In this document: positions 53,437 through 61,123 of the stretch, in pieces | Position numbering within the stretch: the first letter of the stretch is position 1 | How the letters are laid out: each line of letters starts with the position of its first letter | Source: JAXLWB01 sp046328715 | GTDB taxonomy: Bacteria > Chloroflexota > Anaerolineae > Caldilineales > Caldilineaceae | DNA: 64,000 bases | Assembly (NCBI GenBank): GCA_046328715.1 | Contig: JAXLWB010000012.1 | Location: 166,487-230,486, forward strand | Direction: 5' to 3' | Program-made: the position numbers and the translations under genes | The notes under the pieces: generated by a model | What the model was told of the DNA's origin: nothing | Seen by the model: only the letters and a program-made list of their open reading frames with translations | Database searches by the model: none

Positions 53437-53838
53437 ATGTCACCCAATGAAATCAAAGCACTCTTATACCGCCTGAATGACGAAATCATGAACGAAGGCA
53501 AATTGGAAGTGATTGAAGAGATTTTTGATGCAAATTATGCAGCGCGCTACGGAACTTATCTCGAAAATGCAGACTATGGCTACGAAGCAGTCAAAAATTT
53601 CTATCATTTTGCACACGCCGAATATGCCGATTTCAAAGTCTCGATCAATCACCTGATTGCCGAAGGTGAATTGGCTGCATCCAACTGGAGTTGCGTCGGC
53701 ATTTATCAGGGTGAGCCTACCGAAAGGATAAAACCTGGGCAAAAAGTAACCTGGTCAGGCACCTCCTGGTTCACTGTGCGCAACGGTAAAATTCTGGAGC
53801 GTTGGGCTTATCGCGATGATCTGACAGCGATTGAATAA
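53437..53838 (+). CDS. SnoaL-like ester/polyketide cyclase family protein
   Basis: A 133-residue NTF2-like protein; start at MSPNEIK after AGAGGA. It has EEIFDANYAARYG, the YEAVKNFYHFAHAEYADFKV segment, WSCVGIYQGEP, KVTWSGTSWFTVRNGKILERW and a final YRDDLTAIE, as in SnoaL/ester-cyclase proteins. SnoaL members cyclise polyketide methyl esters or catalyse related aldol steps, but many have unknown substrates. Genetic setting near a methyltransferase, FabL-like reductase and ABM-like proteins is compatible with natural product tailoring. Confidence 0.8.
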   Translation: MSPNEIKALLYRLNDEIMNEGKLEVIEEIFDANYAARYGTYLENADYGYEAVKNFYHFAHAEYADFKVSINHLIAEGELAASNWSCVGIYQGEPTERIKPGQKVTWSGTSWFTVRNGKILERWAYRDDLTAIE

Positions 53839-53879
53839 TCTTATACACCACCCAAACAACCAAAAGGAAACCCAAACCC

Positions 53880-54197
53880 ATGCACATCCAAATTGTCAAC
53901 TTCAACCTCAAAGGTGTCAGTGAGGCCGACTACCGCACCCTCTGCGACCAACTCGCCCCGGCCTTTGCGGTAATGCCCGGCCTGCTTGCCAAAGTTTGGC
54001 TGGCCGATGCGGCAACCAACACCTATGGCGGTGTCTACACCTGGGTCAACAAAGCCGCTATGCAAGCCTACATGCAGTCGGAAATTTTCAACAATGTGGT
54101 CAATCACTCCAACCTTGCCAATATCACCTCTAAAGACTTCTGCATTCTCGAAGGCCCGACCGAGGTAACACATGGCTTGGCGATGGCGATGGCATAA
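53880..54197 (+). CDS. YdhR-like putative monooxygenase
   Basis: A 105-residue protein of the YdhR/ABM-like group: MHIQIVNFNLKGVSEADY at the start, VMPGLLAKVWLAD, NTYGGVYTWVNKAAMQAYM, and SKDFCILEGPTEVTHG. YdhR is a ferredoxin-fold dimer proposed to be a monooxygenase; activity not shown. AAAGGAA lies upstream of the ATG. Confidence 0.78.
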   Translation: MHIQIVNFNLKGVSEADYRTLCDQLAPAFAVMPGLLAKVWLADAATNTYGGVYTWVNKAAMQAYMQSEIFNNVVNHSNLANITSKDFCILEGPTEVTHGLAMAMA

Positions 54198-54316
54198 CGG
54201 TCAGTATCTATCTCTTGTGTTTATCGCAGTTGGAGAATAGGAGATCGAGTCACTTGTACAATCTCCTACCCTCCAATCTCTACTCTCTATTCTCTTCTAT
54301 CAAAGGAGCAACTCTC

Positions 54317-54691
54317 ATGTCCGTCCAACCCGAAGCATTTGGCATGTCCGTCAACGCCGAAGACATCGAAGCCACCAGCAAATTCTATCAAAGTTTCTAC
54401 CCGCACGATCAGATCAAACGTGATGTCTTTGCCGGCATCAACTACATCTCGATCATGCGTGAGGGTGAAACTCTGGTCAATATCTTTGAAAAAGGCCCCA
54501 ATAACCCATTGGCCGATAGCTTAGCAACGATCAAGGTAGATTCTGTCGCAGCCTTTGAGGAACAAATCAAGGCCAGCGGTGGTAGTGTACTACTTTCATC
54601 AGGGACTTGTCCTTGCACAAGCGCTCCCTTCTCGGTCTGCATTGATACCAGTGGGAATCAATTTATGATCAAAGAGCCGCGGGCGCAGTAA
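54317..54691 (+). CDS. VOC (glyoxalase/dioxygenase) family protein
   Basis: A 124-residue vicinal oxygen chelate protein; start at MSVQPEAF after AAAGGAG. One beta-alpha-beta pair of the VOC fold: FGMSVNAEDIEATSKFYQ ..., then DSVAAFEEQIKASGGSV and SVCIDTSGNQFMIKEP. Cys in TCPCTSAPFSVC is unusual. Members include glyoxalases, dioxygenases and resistance proteins; substrate unknown. Last gene of the run before the 43-bp palindrome. Confidence 0.82.
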   Translation: MSVQPEAFGMSVNAEDIEATSKFYQSFYPHDQIKRDVFAGINYISIMREGETLVNIFEKGPNNPLADSLATIKVDSVAAFEEQIKASGGSVLLSSGTCPCTSAPFSVCIDTSGNQFMIKEPRAQ

Positions 54692-54756
54692 ATTGGCAAG
54701 ATGAAGGTGTGACAAGATGAATACACACCTTGTCACACCTAACTTGGCAGTGTTAC

Positions 54757-54799
54757 AATTAAGCGAGTCTAGACTAGACTAGTCTAGACTCGCTTAATT
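54757..54799. promoter_or_regulatory. Perfect 43-bp palindrome
   Basis: Two 21-bp arms (54757-54777 and 54779-54799) around one central base, containing TCTAGA and CTAG repeats. It lies 17 bp before the ATPase start. Could be an operator for a dimeric regulator or a terminator for the upstream run, though no T-run follows. Confidence 0.6.
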
Positions 54800-54816
54800 C
54801 CGTTAAGGAGCACTCC

Positions 54817-56196
54817 ATGTTTGTCAACCGCGTACGTGAGTTAGCATTTCTCGAAAAACGTTATGCTTCAAATCAGGCGGAGATGATGGTGTTATATGGG
54901 CGACGGCGCGTGGGCAAAACAGAGATGTTGCGCCGCTTTTGTGAAGGGAAGCACACACTTTTTTACGTTGCTGACCTAGGCACAGAGTCAAGCACGCTGG
55001 CAGAAATGGCTCGTCGTTATGGCGAGTTGTTTCACAACGATGCAGAAAGTACTCACTTTGCCAACTGGGATCAGGTATTCAAGGCATTGGGGCGGCAAGC
55101 GATGAATGAGCGGCTGGTGGTCGTGATTGACGAGTTTACTTATCTCTTGCAGACCAATCCAGCGTTGCCGTCCATTTTACAACGGCTTTGGGATGAAACG
55201 TTACAACATACCAAAATCATGCTGATCCTAAGTGGCAGCTATATTGGTATGATGGAGCGGGAGGTTCTAGCCTATCAGTCACCGCTTTATGGACGACGCA
55301 CTGGGCAGTGGCATCTGCAAGCATTAACGTTCAAAGATGTGCGACTCTTCCTGCCGGGCTACAGCGTACAAGATCAAGTACGTGCCTATGCAATTCTGGG
55401 CGGAGTTCCCGCCTATTTGCGATTGTTTAGCGACAGTCGCCCTTTGATCACCAATATTGAAGAGTTCATTCTCAGCCAGGGTGCTTTTCTATACGACGAA
55501 CCACGCTTTCTGCTGCAAACCGAGTTGCGCGAGCCACGGGTTTATTTTGCCATTTTGGAGGCAATTGCAACTGGGCGAGTACGCAGTGATGAGATTGCCA
55601 AAACGGTTGGAATTAAACCCGCATCGCTCAGTTACTATATCAACATGCTGCGCGATCTTGGCCTACTGGAGCGTGTTGTCCCAGTAACTGAAGAAAATCC
55701 AGAGAACTCGCGTCAGGGACGCTATCAGATCCTTGATTTCTTCTTTCGCTTTTGGTTTCGTTTTGTCTATCGTGAACGAATGCATCTTGAGCGAGGAGAT
55801 ACCTTCACTGTTCGCCAAACGGTAGAAGATCAATTGGATATGCTGGCAGGGATCGCCTTTGAGGAAATTTGTCGAAACTGGGTTTGGGAATTGTCAACTC
55901 TGGGAAAGATACCCTTTCGACCGCAACGAGTCGGTCACTGGTGGGATACGCAAAGCCAGATCGATGTGGCAGCCCTTAATGAAGAATATATCCTGCTCGG
56001 TGAATGTCGATGGCGCTCACGACCGATTGGTGTGGAGGTATTGGCAGAACTCAAACAAAAAGCAACCCATGTGCCAGGTGATCGTCACCAACGGTTTATA
56101 CTGTTCTCACGTTCCGGCTTTACAGAATCGCTTCAAAAGGAAGCATCTGCGCAAGGAGTTTTGCTCTTTACACTTGAGCAGATGCTTAATCAATAG
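54817..56196 (+). CDS. Archaeal-type AAA ATPase with DUF234 C-terminus
   Basis: A 459-residue protein of the ATPase_2/DUF234 group. P-loop LYGRRRVGKTEML (~26-38), Walker B region VVVIDEFTYL (~107-116), sensor SGSYIGMMEREVL, then a winged-helix (ATGRVRSDEIAKTVGIKPAS) and the DUF234 nuclease-like end with YQILDFFFRFWFRF and IDVAALNEEYILLGECRWR. Such proteins are common in Chloroflexota, archaea and others; function is unknown, though the last domain looks like a PD-(D/E)XK-type fold. Shine-Dalgarno AAGGAG. A perfect 43-bp palindrome sits just upstream. Confidence 0.85.
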   Translation: MFVNRVRELAFLEKRYASNQAEMMVLYGRRRVGKTEMLRRFCEGKHTLFYVADLGTESSTLAEMARRYGELFHNDAESTHFANWDQVFKALGRQAMNERLVVVIDEFTYLLQTNPALPSILQRLWDETLQHTKIMLILSGSYIGMMEREVLAYQSPLYGRRTGQWHLQALTFKDVRLFLPGYSVQDQVRAYAILGGVPAYLRLFSDSRPLITNIEEFILSQGAFLYDEPRFLLQTELREPRVYFAILEAIATGRVRSDEIAKTVGIKPASLSYYINMLRDLGLLERVVPVTEENPENSRQGRYQILDFFFRFWFRFVYRERMHLERGDTFTVRQTVEDQLDMLAGIAFEEICRNWVWELSTLGKIPFRPQRVGHWWDTQSQIDVAALNEEYILLGECRWRSRPIGVEVLAELKQKATHVPGDRHQRFILFSRSGFTESLQKEASAQGVLLFTLEQMLNQ

Positions 56197-56200
56197 CACA

Positions 56201-57253
56201 TCAATGTGACGCCAGTTTCTTCCGCATCCTCACATACTGAGCATAGTCGATTGGAACTCGTCGTTTAATGTAATCTCTGGTCGCAGGTGCCCGCCTTTGT
56301 GCATCCACAATCCGCGCCGTCACCCGCAAGTCAAATGCATCTGACCCAGCTCCACTGCCATAGCTTACTGCCAAAATGCGATCTCCAGGCTTGGCCACAT
56401 CCAGAATCGCCGACAAGCCGATCATGGCCGAGCCAGCATAGGTGTTGCCAATCTCCGGTACGAGAAGTCCAGTTTTCCACTGTTCCGGTCGAAAGCCGAG
56501 ATCTTCCAAAGCACGGGTGGGAAATTTGGGATTCGGTTGGTGGATCACCACAAACGTGTAATCGTCGGCTGTCGTTTCCATCACACTCATCATCTCTTGG
56601 GCGGCAGGGATGACGTGACCAAAGTAGCCAGGATCGCCGCTGAAGCGTTCGGCATGACTGGGATAGTGGGTGGAAGGACGCCGCCAAAAGTCGGTGGTGT
56701 CCGAGACATAGCTGAGCGAGCGGTCGATTACGGCCAGCGCTTCGGCGGCAGGTCCCAAAATGTAGGCGGCACCGCCTGCTCCGGCAGTGTATTCCAATGC
56801 ATCGCTCGGTCGCCCCTGGGCTGTGTCCATGCCGATGCTGAGGACATACTTGGCCATGCCGCTACCGACAAAACCGATGCCTGCCTGCATCGCTTCAGTT
56901 CCGGCTTTGCAGGCAAACTGCCAGTCTGCGGCTAATACAGCAGGTGTGGCCCCGATGGCCTCTGCCACAATCGTGCCCGTCGGCTTGACGGCATAGGGAT
57001 GGCTCTCACTGCCCACCCAGACTGCGGCAATCTGTTGTGGATCGATCTGGGCACGCGCCAGTGCATTGCGCGCCGCTTCAACACTCATGGTCGCTGTATC
57101 TTCATCCAGGCCTGGCACCGCCTTTTCCTTCACCGGACTTTTGCTGTTGCCTTCCGTCCACACTCGGCTAATCTCTGTCCCCGGCAAACGATAGCGGGGC
57201 ACATAGGCACCATAACCGACAATGCCCACAGGTAATTTTGGTTGATTAAACAT
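56201..57253 (-). CDS. Hydroxymethylglutaryl-CoA synthase
   Basis: A 350-residue thiolase-fold synthase of the archaeal/bacterial short type. Start at MFNQPKLPVGIVGYG; an upstream in-frame start lies inside tandem repeats. Nucleophile Cys115 in FACKAGTEAM, His238 in VVIHQPNPKFP, and YGSGAGSDAFDL. It condenses acetyl-CoA with acetoacetyl-CoA for the mevalonate pathway. It is followed in the same leftward unit by none; upstream is the reductase gene, so the two first committed mevalonate enzymes are adjacent. Isoprenoid production by mevalonate is rare in bacteria but typical in Chloroflexota. Confidence 0.9.
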   Translation of the reverse strand: MFNQPKLPVGIVGYGAYVPRYRLPGTEISRVWTEGNSKSPVKEKAVPGLDEDTATMSVEAARNALARAQIDPQQIAAVWVGSESHPYAVKPTGTIVAEAIGATPAVLAADWQFACKAGTEAMQAGIGFVGSGMAKYVLSIGMDTAQGRPSDALEYTAGAGGAAYILGPAAEALAVIDRSLSYVSDTTDFWRRPSTHYPSHAERFSGDPGYFGHVIPAAQEMMSVMETTADDYTFVVIHQPNPKFPTRALEDLGFRPEQWKTGLLVPEIGNTYAGSAMIGLSAILDVAKPGDRILAVSYGSGAGSDAFDLRVTARIVDAQRRAPATRDYIKRRVPIDYAQYVRMRKKLASH

Positions 57254-57280
57254 ATTCAATAATCTCTTTTCGTTGAAAAA

Positions 57281-57362
57281 TAAAAGAGATTGGGAGATTG
57301 AGAGATTAGGAGATTGGACAATTCGACACAATCTCTTAATCTCCTAATCTCCAATCTCTGCT
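57281..57362. repeat. Inverted GAGATTAG/AATCTC short tandem repeats
   Basis: GAGATTGG/GAGATTGA/GAGATTAG repeats on the left pair with AATCTCTT/AATCTCCT/AATCTCC on the right. The right block overlaps the last codons and stop of the HMG-CoA reductase gene. Confidence 0.75.
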
Positions 57363-58591
57363 TTTCGCGCATGCAGCCGCATATGCCCCTGCTGAATGCC
57401 TTCCGTTGCCAATGCACGCAGTGCCGCTAAATTCTGGGCCAGACCGACCGCCGCCATCACCTCACTCAGTTCTCGTGCCGATTGTACATTCAGAATCTTC
57501 ATCGCCACCCGCGCTGTTGGATGGGCTATGGTTGAGCCGCCGACGATACCCACGGCTAGTGGGAGTTCAAGGCGGCCATAGAGTGACAAGGTGACAAGGT
57601 GACTGGGTGACTGGGTGATAGACTCCTTGTCAACTTGCCACGTCCGACCTAGGGTCGGCGTCACCTTGTCTTGAATTACTTTCCACTCGGTCAACGCCCG
57701 ATACTGTCCATCACGCGCCGCCCAGGCATGACCACCCGCTTCGATGGCGCGCCAGTCGTTGCCAGTGGCGAGTGCGAGTGCATCGATGCCATTAAAGATG
57801 CCTTTGTTGTGGGTGGCGGCGCGATAGGGATCGGCGACAGCGAAGGCATTGGCATGGGCGATATTGCGGATTGCATTGTCGCCAGTTGCTTCGAAAGCCG
57901 AGGCGGGGATTGTAACTTCAGCCCAGGCCCGGCGTTGATCGCTGTAGTTACTGAGGATACGCAACAGCGCCCGCCCCCCACTCAATGCTTCGAGACGAGG
58001 GGAAATGGCTTCGGCAGCAGTATTGACTGCGTTAGCCCCCATCGCATCACGCACGTCGAAGAGCAGGTGGACAATCAACATCGGTCCAGTCGGAGTCTGC
58101 ACCAGATGACGAACCTGGATGTCACGCGGGCCACCGCCACGTTTTTTGATTGACGGACTGGTGTCGGCAATGGACAACAATTCTTCTTTTGCGCTGAGGA
58201 TCGCTTGTTCAGCTACGGACGGCTCAGGAACTTCGAGCAATTGAATCTGTGCGATCATGATTGGCTCACTGCTGCCAGTGCGAAAGCCTCCACCGGTGCG
58301 GATGATGCGGGCGGCGTTGCTTACCGCAGCAACAACCGAAGGTTCTTCCACCACCATTGGGATCAGGTACTCTTTGTCGTTGATCAGAAAGTTGGTAGCA
58401 ATCCCCAACGGCAAACTGTAGCGTCCGATAACATTCTCCACCATCTTGTCGGCTTGTGCAGTCTGTAATCCAACTTCAAGGGCGGCCCGTTCCTCATCGG
58501 ACAAATCAGCCCATTCAGTCACAATGGCGACCCGTTCGGCAACGCTCTTTTGATAAAACCCGCTAATTCGGGAGGTGCGTTTTTCTGGCAT
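57344..58591 (-). CDS. Class II hydroxymethylglutaryl-CoA reductase
   Basis: A 415-residue enzyme of the class II (Pseudomonas mevalonii-like) type. Motifs: MVVEEPSV (catalytic Glu), GGGFRTGSS, THNKGIFNGIDAL with Lys263, ATGNDW with Asp, GGSTIAHPTA, and His403 in IQQGHMRLH. Reduces HMG-CoA to mevalonate (or the reverse); beside an HMG-CoA synthase the biosynthetic sense is likely. Oddities: residues ~319-337 (QVDKESITQSPSHLV) are encoded by a GTGACAAGGTGACTGGG tandem repeat, and the final KAEIGD comes from the AATCTCC repeat block. Both suggest repeat insertion in loops or ends that tolerate it. Confidence 0.92.
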   Translation of the reverse strand: MPEKRTSRISGFYQKSVAERVAIVTEWADLSDEERAALEVGLQTAQADKMVENVIGRYSLPLGIATNFLINDKEYLIPMVVEEPSVVAAVSNAARIIRTGGGFRTGSSEPIMIAQIQLLEVPEPSVAEQAILSAKEELLSIADTSPSIKKRGGGPRDIQVRHLVQTPTGPMLIVHLLFDVRDAMGANAVNTAAEAISPRLEALSGGRALLRILSNYSDQRRAWAEVTIPASAFEATGDNAIRNIAHANAFAVADPYRAATHNKGIFNGIDALALATGNDWRAIEAGGHAWAARDGQYRALTEWKVIQDKVTPTLGRTWQVDKESITQSPSHLVTLSLYGRLELPLAVGIVGGSTIAHPTARVAMKILNVQSARELSEVMAAVGLAQNLAALRALATEGIQQGHMRLHARKAEIGD

Positions 58592-58735
58592 GAGAAGGAT
58601 TATAACAAATTGGAGCTATCAAAAGCTCTCACTGATTGGAGAAGAGTGGCAAAGAGTGTAAAAGTGGAAGAGTGGAAGAGTTGAAAAGTAGACATAACAC
58701 TTTGCCACTCTTCAACTGTTCAACTCTTCACTATA

Positions 58736-58764
58736 TTGACAAACATCTATTTAGTTCCTATAAT
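58736..58764 (+). promoter_or_regulatory. Consensus sigma-70 promoter of the ars genes
   Basis: Perfect TTGACA (58736-58741), 17-bp spacer, TATAAT (58759-58764). A start at ~58771-58772 would fall on the ArsR start codon, giving a leaderless transcript. Confidence 0.85.
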
Positions 58765-58771
58765 ATCAAGT

Positions 58772-59176
58772 ATGACCGCAATCAATTCTGACATGATTCC
58801 CTTGGTGCATGCGCCGAGCCGGAACGAAAGTTCTACTATGCAAAAGCTCGCTTGTTGCAGTGAGTTGCCTGACTTGCGTTTTGCCGCCGCAGAGGCAGAA
58901 CGCCTGGCGGGTATCTTTAAAGCAATTGGCCATCCCGTACGTTTGCAGATCATGGATATTCTTTCCCGCTTTGGCGGTCAGGTCTGCGTATGTGACATTG
59001 AAGGTCAATTTGACCTAACTCAGCCGACCATTTCCCATCATCTCAAAACATTACGCCAGGCAGGTGCGATTGATTGTGAAATTCGTGGATTGTGGGCATA
59101 TTACTTTATCAAGCCTGGGCTGATCGATCAGTTGCGCACTCTGCTTGGTGAGTGGATGTCTCAAAAAGACAAGTGA
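58772..59176 (+). CDS. arsR: ArsR/SmtB-family arsenic-responsive repressor
   Basis: A 134-residue winged-helix repressor. The metal site is in CVCDIEGQFDL (~residues 72-75, the CxC of ArsR), after IKAIGHPVRLQIMDIL; recognition helix LTQPTISHHLKTLR. A further Cys pair KLACCSEL is near the N-terminus and may add arsenite ligands. It should leave DNA upon As(III) binding. The start at MTAIN places the codon right at the expected transcription start; a later Met (MQKLACC) is an alternative. It precedes the ArsM-type gene by 57 bp. Confidence 0.9.
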   Translation: MTAINSDMIPLVHAPSRNESSTMQKLACCSELPDLRFAAAEAERLAGIFKAIGHPVRLQIMDILSRFGGQVCVCDIEGQFDLTQPTISHHLKTLRQAGAIDCEIRGLWAYYFIKPGLIDQLRTLLGEWMSQKDK

Positions 59177-59233
59177 ATTTTTTTGCCCAGCTATATCGAA
59201 GTTTATCTATCTAGCACAAAAGGATTAACAATT

Positions 59234-60577
59234 ATGGAACTAGAAGTAATCTCCCTCACCCCTGTCAATACGCCCACTTCCACTTGTGGCACAGGCTGCT
59301 GCTCACCCGATCCGTCTGTACTCAACCTCGAAGACCCAGACGCAGTGCGTTCGCTTGTGCGTGATCACTACGGGGAACGCGTGCGTAATGCCCAATCCTG
59401 TTGCGGACCCTCGAACATCGAAATCGAAGGCGATTGGGGTGTGTCGTACTATAGCCAGGATCAGTTGGCAGCCATTCCCGAAGAGGCAGCCCTTGTCTCC
59501 TATGGTTGTGGCAATCCAACTGCCTTGGCAACGCTGCGACCCGGCGAAATCGTGCTCGATCTCGGTTCTGGTGGCGGGATCGACTGCTTCTTGGCGGCGC
59601 GCAATGTAGGTTCGACAGGCTACGTCTATGGCGTAGACATGACCGATGAGATGCTTGAGTTAGCCAATCGCAACAAAGCCAAGGTAGCGGCACACAATGT
59701 TGAGTTTCGCAAAGGGACCATCGAAAATTTGCCGTTGCCCAACGAGACAGTCGATGTGATCATCTCCAATTGTGTGGTCAATCTTTCGCCCGACAAGGAA
59801 GCGGTCATTCGGGATGCCTTCCGCGTCTTGCGTCCGGGCGGACGCATTGCCATCTCCGATGTAGTGATCGACGGCGATCTCAACGATCTGCCTGTGAGCG
59901 AGGTGCAATTGCGTACGGCGCTCAGTTGGGCAGGTTGTATTGCCGGTGCGCTGACCATTGACCAGTTCAAAACATATTTTACTCAAGCTGGCTTTGAAGC
60001 GATTGATGTGCAGGTAACTAAGCGCTACGATCTGGCATCATTAGGCATCAGCCCCGATGCCGCACAACAATTGCTACCAGGCGCTGATGCTGAAGCCCTG
60101 GCCCAACGGTTTACCAGTTCAATGATCTACGCCCGCAAGCCCGCAAGTGTGACCATTGCGGCTGCCCAACCTGCGGATCAGGCTTGGGTTGAGGCGCTTT
60201 TGCAACGCTGCTCCTTGCCCACTGATGGAGTGGGCAACGCACTTCCGAATGGATTGGTCGCTTATGCAGATGGTCACCTAGTGGGAAGCGCGGTTTTGGA
60301 GATCTATGGCAAAGCGGCTTTGCTCCGCTCTGTCGCAGTTTATCCAGCACTACGTGGAACAGGGCTAGGCCATCGTTTGGTGCGGGCGGCCTTGGAATTG
60401 GCAAAAGCAAAGGAGATCAGCGAACTTTATCTACTCACGACAAGTGCAGGCGATTTCTTTGCACGCTTTGGCTTCAAGCCAATCGAACGTACACAAGTGC
60501 AGGATGAGGTAAAACAATCCATTGAGTTCCAATCCGCCTGTCCCGAAAGTGCATTAGTGATGCGGGTGGAAGTATAG
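59234..60577 (+). CDS. arsM: Arsenite methyltransferase fused to a GNAT acetyltransferase (ArsM-ArsN2-like)
   Basis: A 447-residue two-domain protein; start at MELEVISL after AAAGGA. Residues ~1-300 are an ArsM-type arsenite S-adenosylmethyltransferase: VRDHYGERVRNAQSCCGPS, VSYGCGNPTALA, SAM motif VLDLGSGGGIDCFLAA, and conserved Cys in ISNCVVNLS and WAGCIAGAL. An extra Cys cluster STCGTGCC lies near the start. Residues ~305-447 are a GNAT domain with YPALRGTGLGHRLVRAALE (acetyl-CoA loop) and LYLLTTSAGDFFARFGF, similar to the ArsN2 family. The fusion suggests coupled methylation and acylation of an arsenic compound. The promoter and ArsR gene upstream point to As(III) induction. Confidence 0.9.
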   Translation: MELEVISLTPVNTPTSTCGTGCCSPDPSVLNLEDPDAVRSLVRDHYGERVRNAQSCCGPSNIEIEGDWGVSYYSQDQLAAIPEEAALVSYGCGNPTALATLRPGEIVLDLGSGGGIDCFLAARNVGSTGYVYGVDMTDEMLELANRNKAKVAAHNVEFRKGTIENLPLPNETVDVIISNCVVNLSPDKEAVIRDAFRVLRPGGRIAISDVVIDGDLNDLPVSEVQLRTALSWAGCIAGALTIDQFKTYFTQAGFEAIDVQVTKRYDLASLGISPDAAQQLLPGADAEALAQRFTSSMIYARKPASVTIAAAQPADQAWVEALLQRCSLPTDGVGNALPNGLVAYADGHLVGSAVLEIYGKAALLRSVAVYPALRGTGLGHRLVRAALELAKAKEISELYLLTTSAGDFFARFGFKPIERTQVQDEVKQSIEFQSACPESALVMRVEV

Positions 60578-60583
60578 AATCAA

Positions 60584-60636
60584 CTAACAAAAGCATCGTA
60601 CAACAGTCATTCTTCTGTTGTACGATGCTATGTTAG
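60584..60636 (+). terminator. Terminator-like hairpin after the arsM fusion
   Basis: Long stem: AGCATCGTACAACAG (60592-60606) / CTGTTGTACGATGCT (60615-60629) with outer CTAACA / TGTTAG, 8-nt loop. It overlaps the end of the opposing small gene, so it probably serves both directions. Confidence 0.8.
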
Positions 60637-60854
60637 AAGATCCAATTGTCGCCTTGACGTGGCAGCCAACGCCCACCTTGCCGTGAAGTGCGATTTAGGA
60701 TTTTGAACATAGCCAATCGCTCTTCATAATTGGGAATCAAAGTGGAATGATGATTTAAGAGTAGCGCTATCCAGAATACAGCAAACAACAATAACGCCCC
60801 TAAACCACCGATAGCAAGACGGGAAATTAACCAGCCCTTCAATTTCGAGATCAT
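60633..60854 (-). CDS. Small single-span membrane protein
   Basis: A 73-residue protein: positive N-terminus (MISKLKGWLISR), one membrane helix (LGALLLFAVFWIALLL, ~17-33), then a polar C-terminal tail (NRTSRQGGRWLPRQGDNW). Good Shine-Dalgarno TAGGAG 9 nt from the ATG. No family recognised. It converges on the arsM fusion gene and shares its terminator. Confidence 0.6.
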   Translation of the reverse strand: MISKLKGWLISRLAIGGLGALLLFAVFWIALLLNHHSTLIPNYEERLAMFKILNRTSRQGGRWLPRQGDNWIF

Positions 60855-60959
60855 GATGTTCGCTCCTACCCTCGTCTTATTTGTACCTCAGATTTGCACC
60901 CATTTTATTCCTAAAGCAGCCCGCTCACTAATAACGACCGGGTCGAGAGTTAGAAAAAA

Positions 60960-60986
60960 TTGACAACACGAACTGGTGATTGTCAA
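60960..60986. promoter_or_regulatory. TTGACAA-N13-TTGTCAA inverted repeat
   Basis: Perfect 7-bp inverted arms upstream of the MocR gene. Shares the GACAA core with the site at 61048-61074; both are candidate operators. Confidence 0.45.
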
Positions 60987-61047
60987 CGCCTGATTAGAAG
61001 CTATTTGTCTCTGTGTAGTCAACGGAATTGTCTCTTTCTTGTCTATG

Positions 61048-61074
61048 ATTGTCGCTGTACAATGTTGCGACAAT
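61048..61074. promoter_or_regulatory. ATTGTCGC-N11-GCGACAAT inverted repeat, candidate MocR operator
   Basis: Perfect 8-bp arms 50 bp before the MocR start. MocR-type regulators commonly bind repeated sites close to their own genes; autoregulation is the simplest reading. Confidence 0.55.
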
Positions 61075-61123
61075 CTGCCGTTAAGATGTTTGGCTCCTCG
61101 CCACTTTATTGTATCTAGACCTT

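Noticed and set aside
54817..56196. AAA/DUF234 ATPase considered as part of a phage-defence system
   Set aside because: No partner defence genes beside it; this family is widespread as a lone gene.
57281..58735. Tandem repeats near the mevalonate genes considered as a CRISPR array
   Set aside because: Units are 7-8 bp without unique spacers; they are short tandem repeats, not CRISPR.
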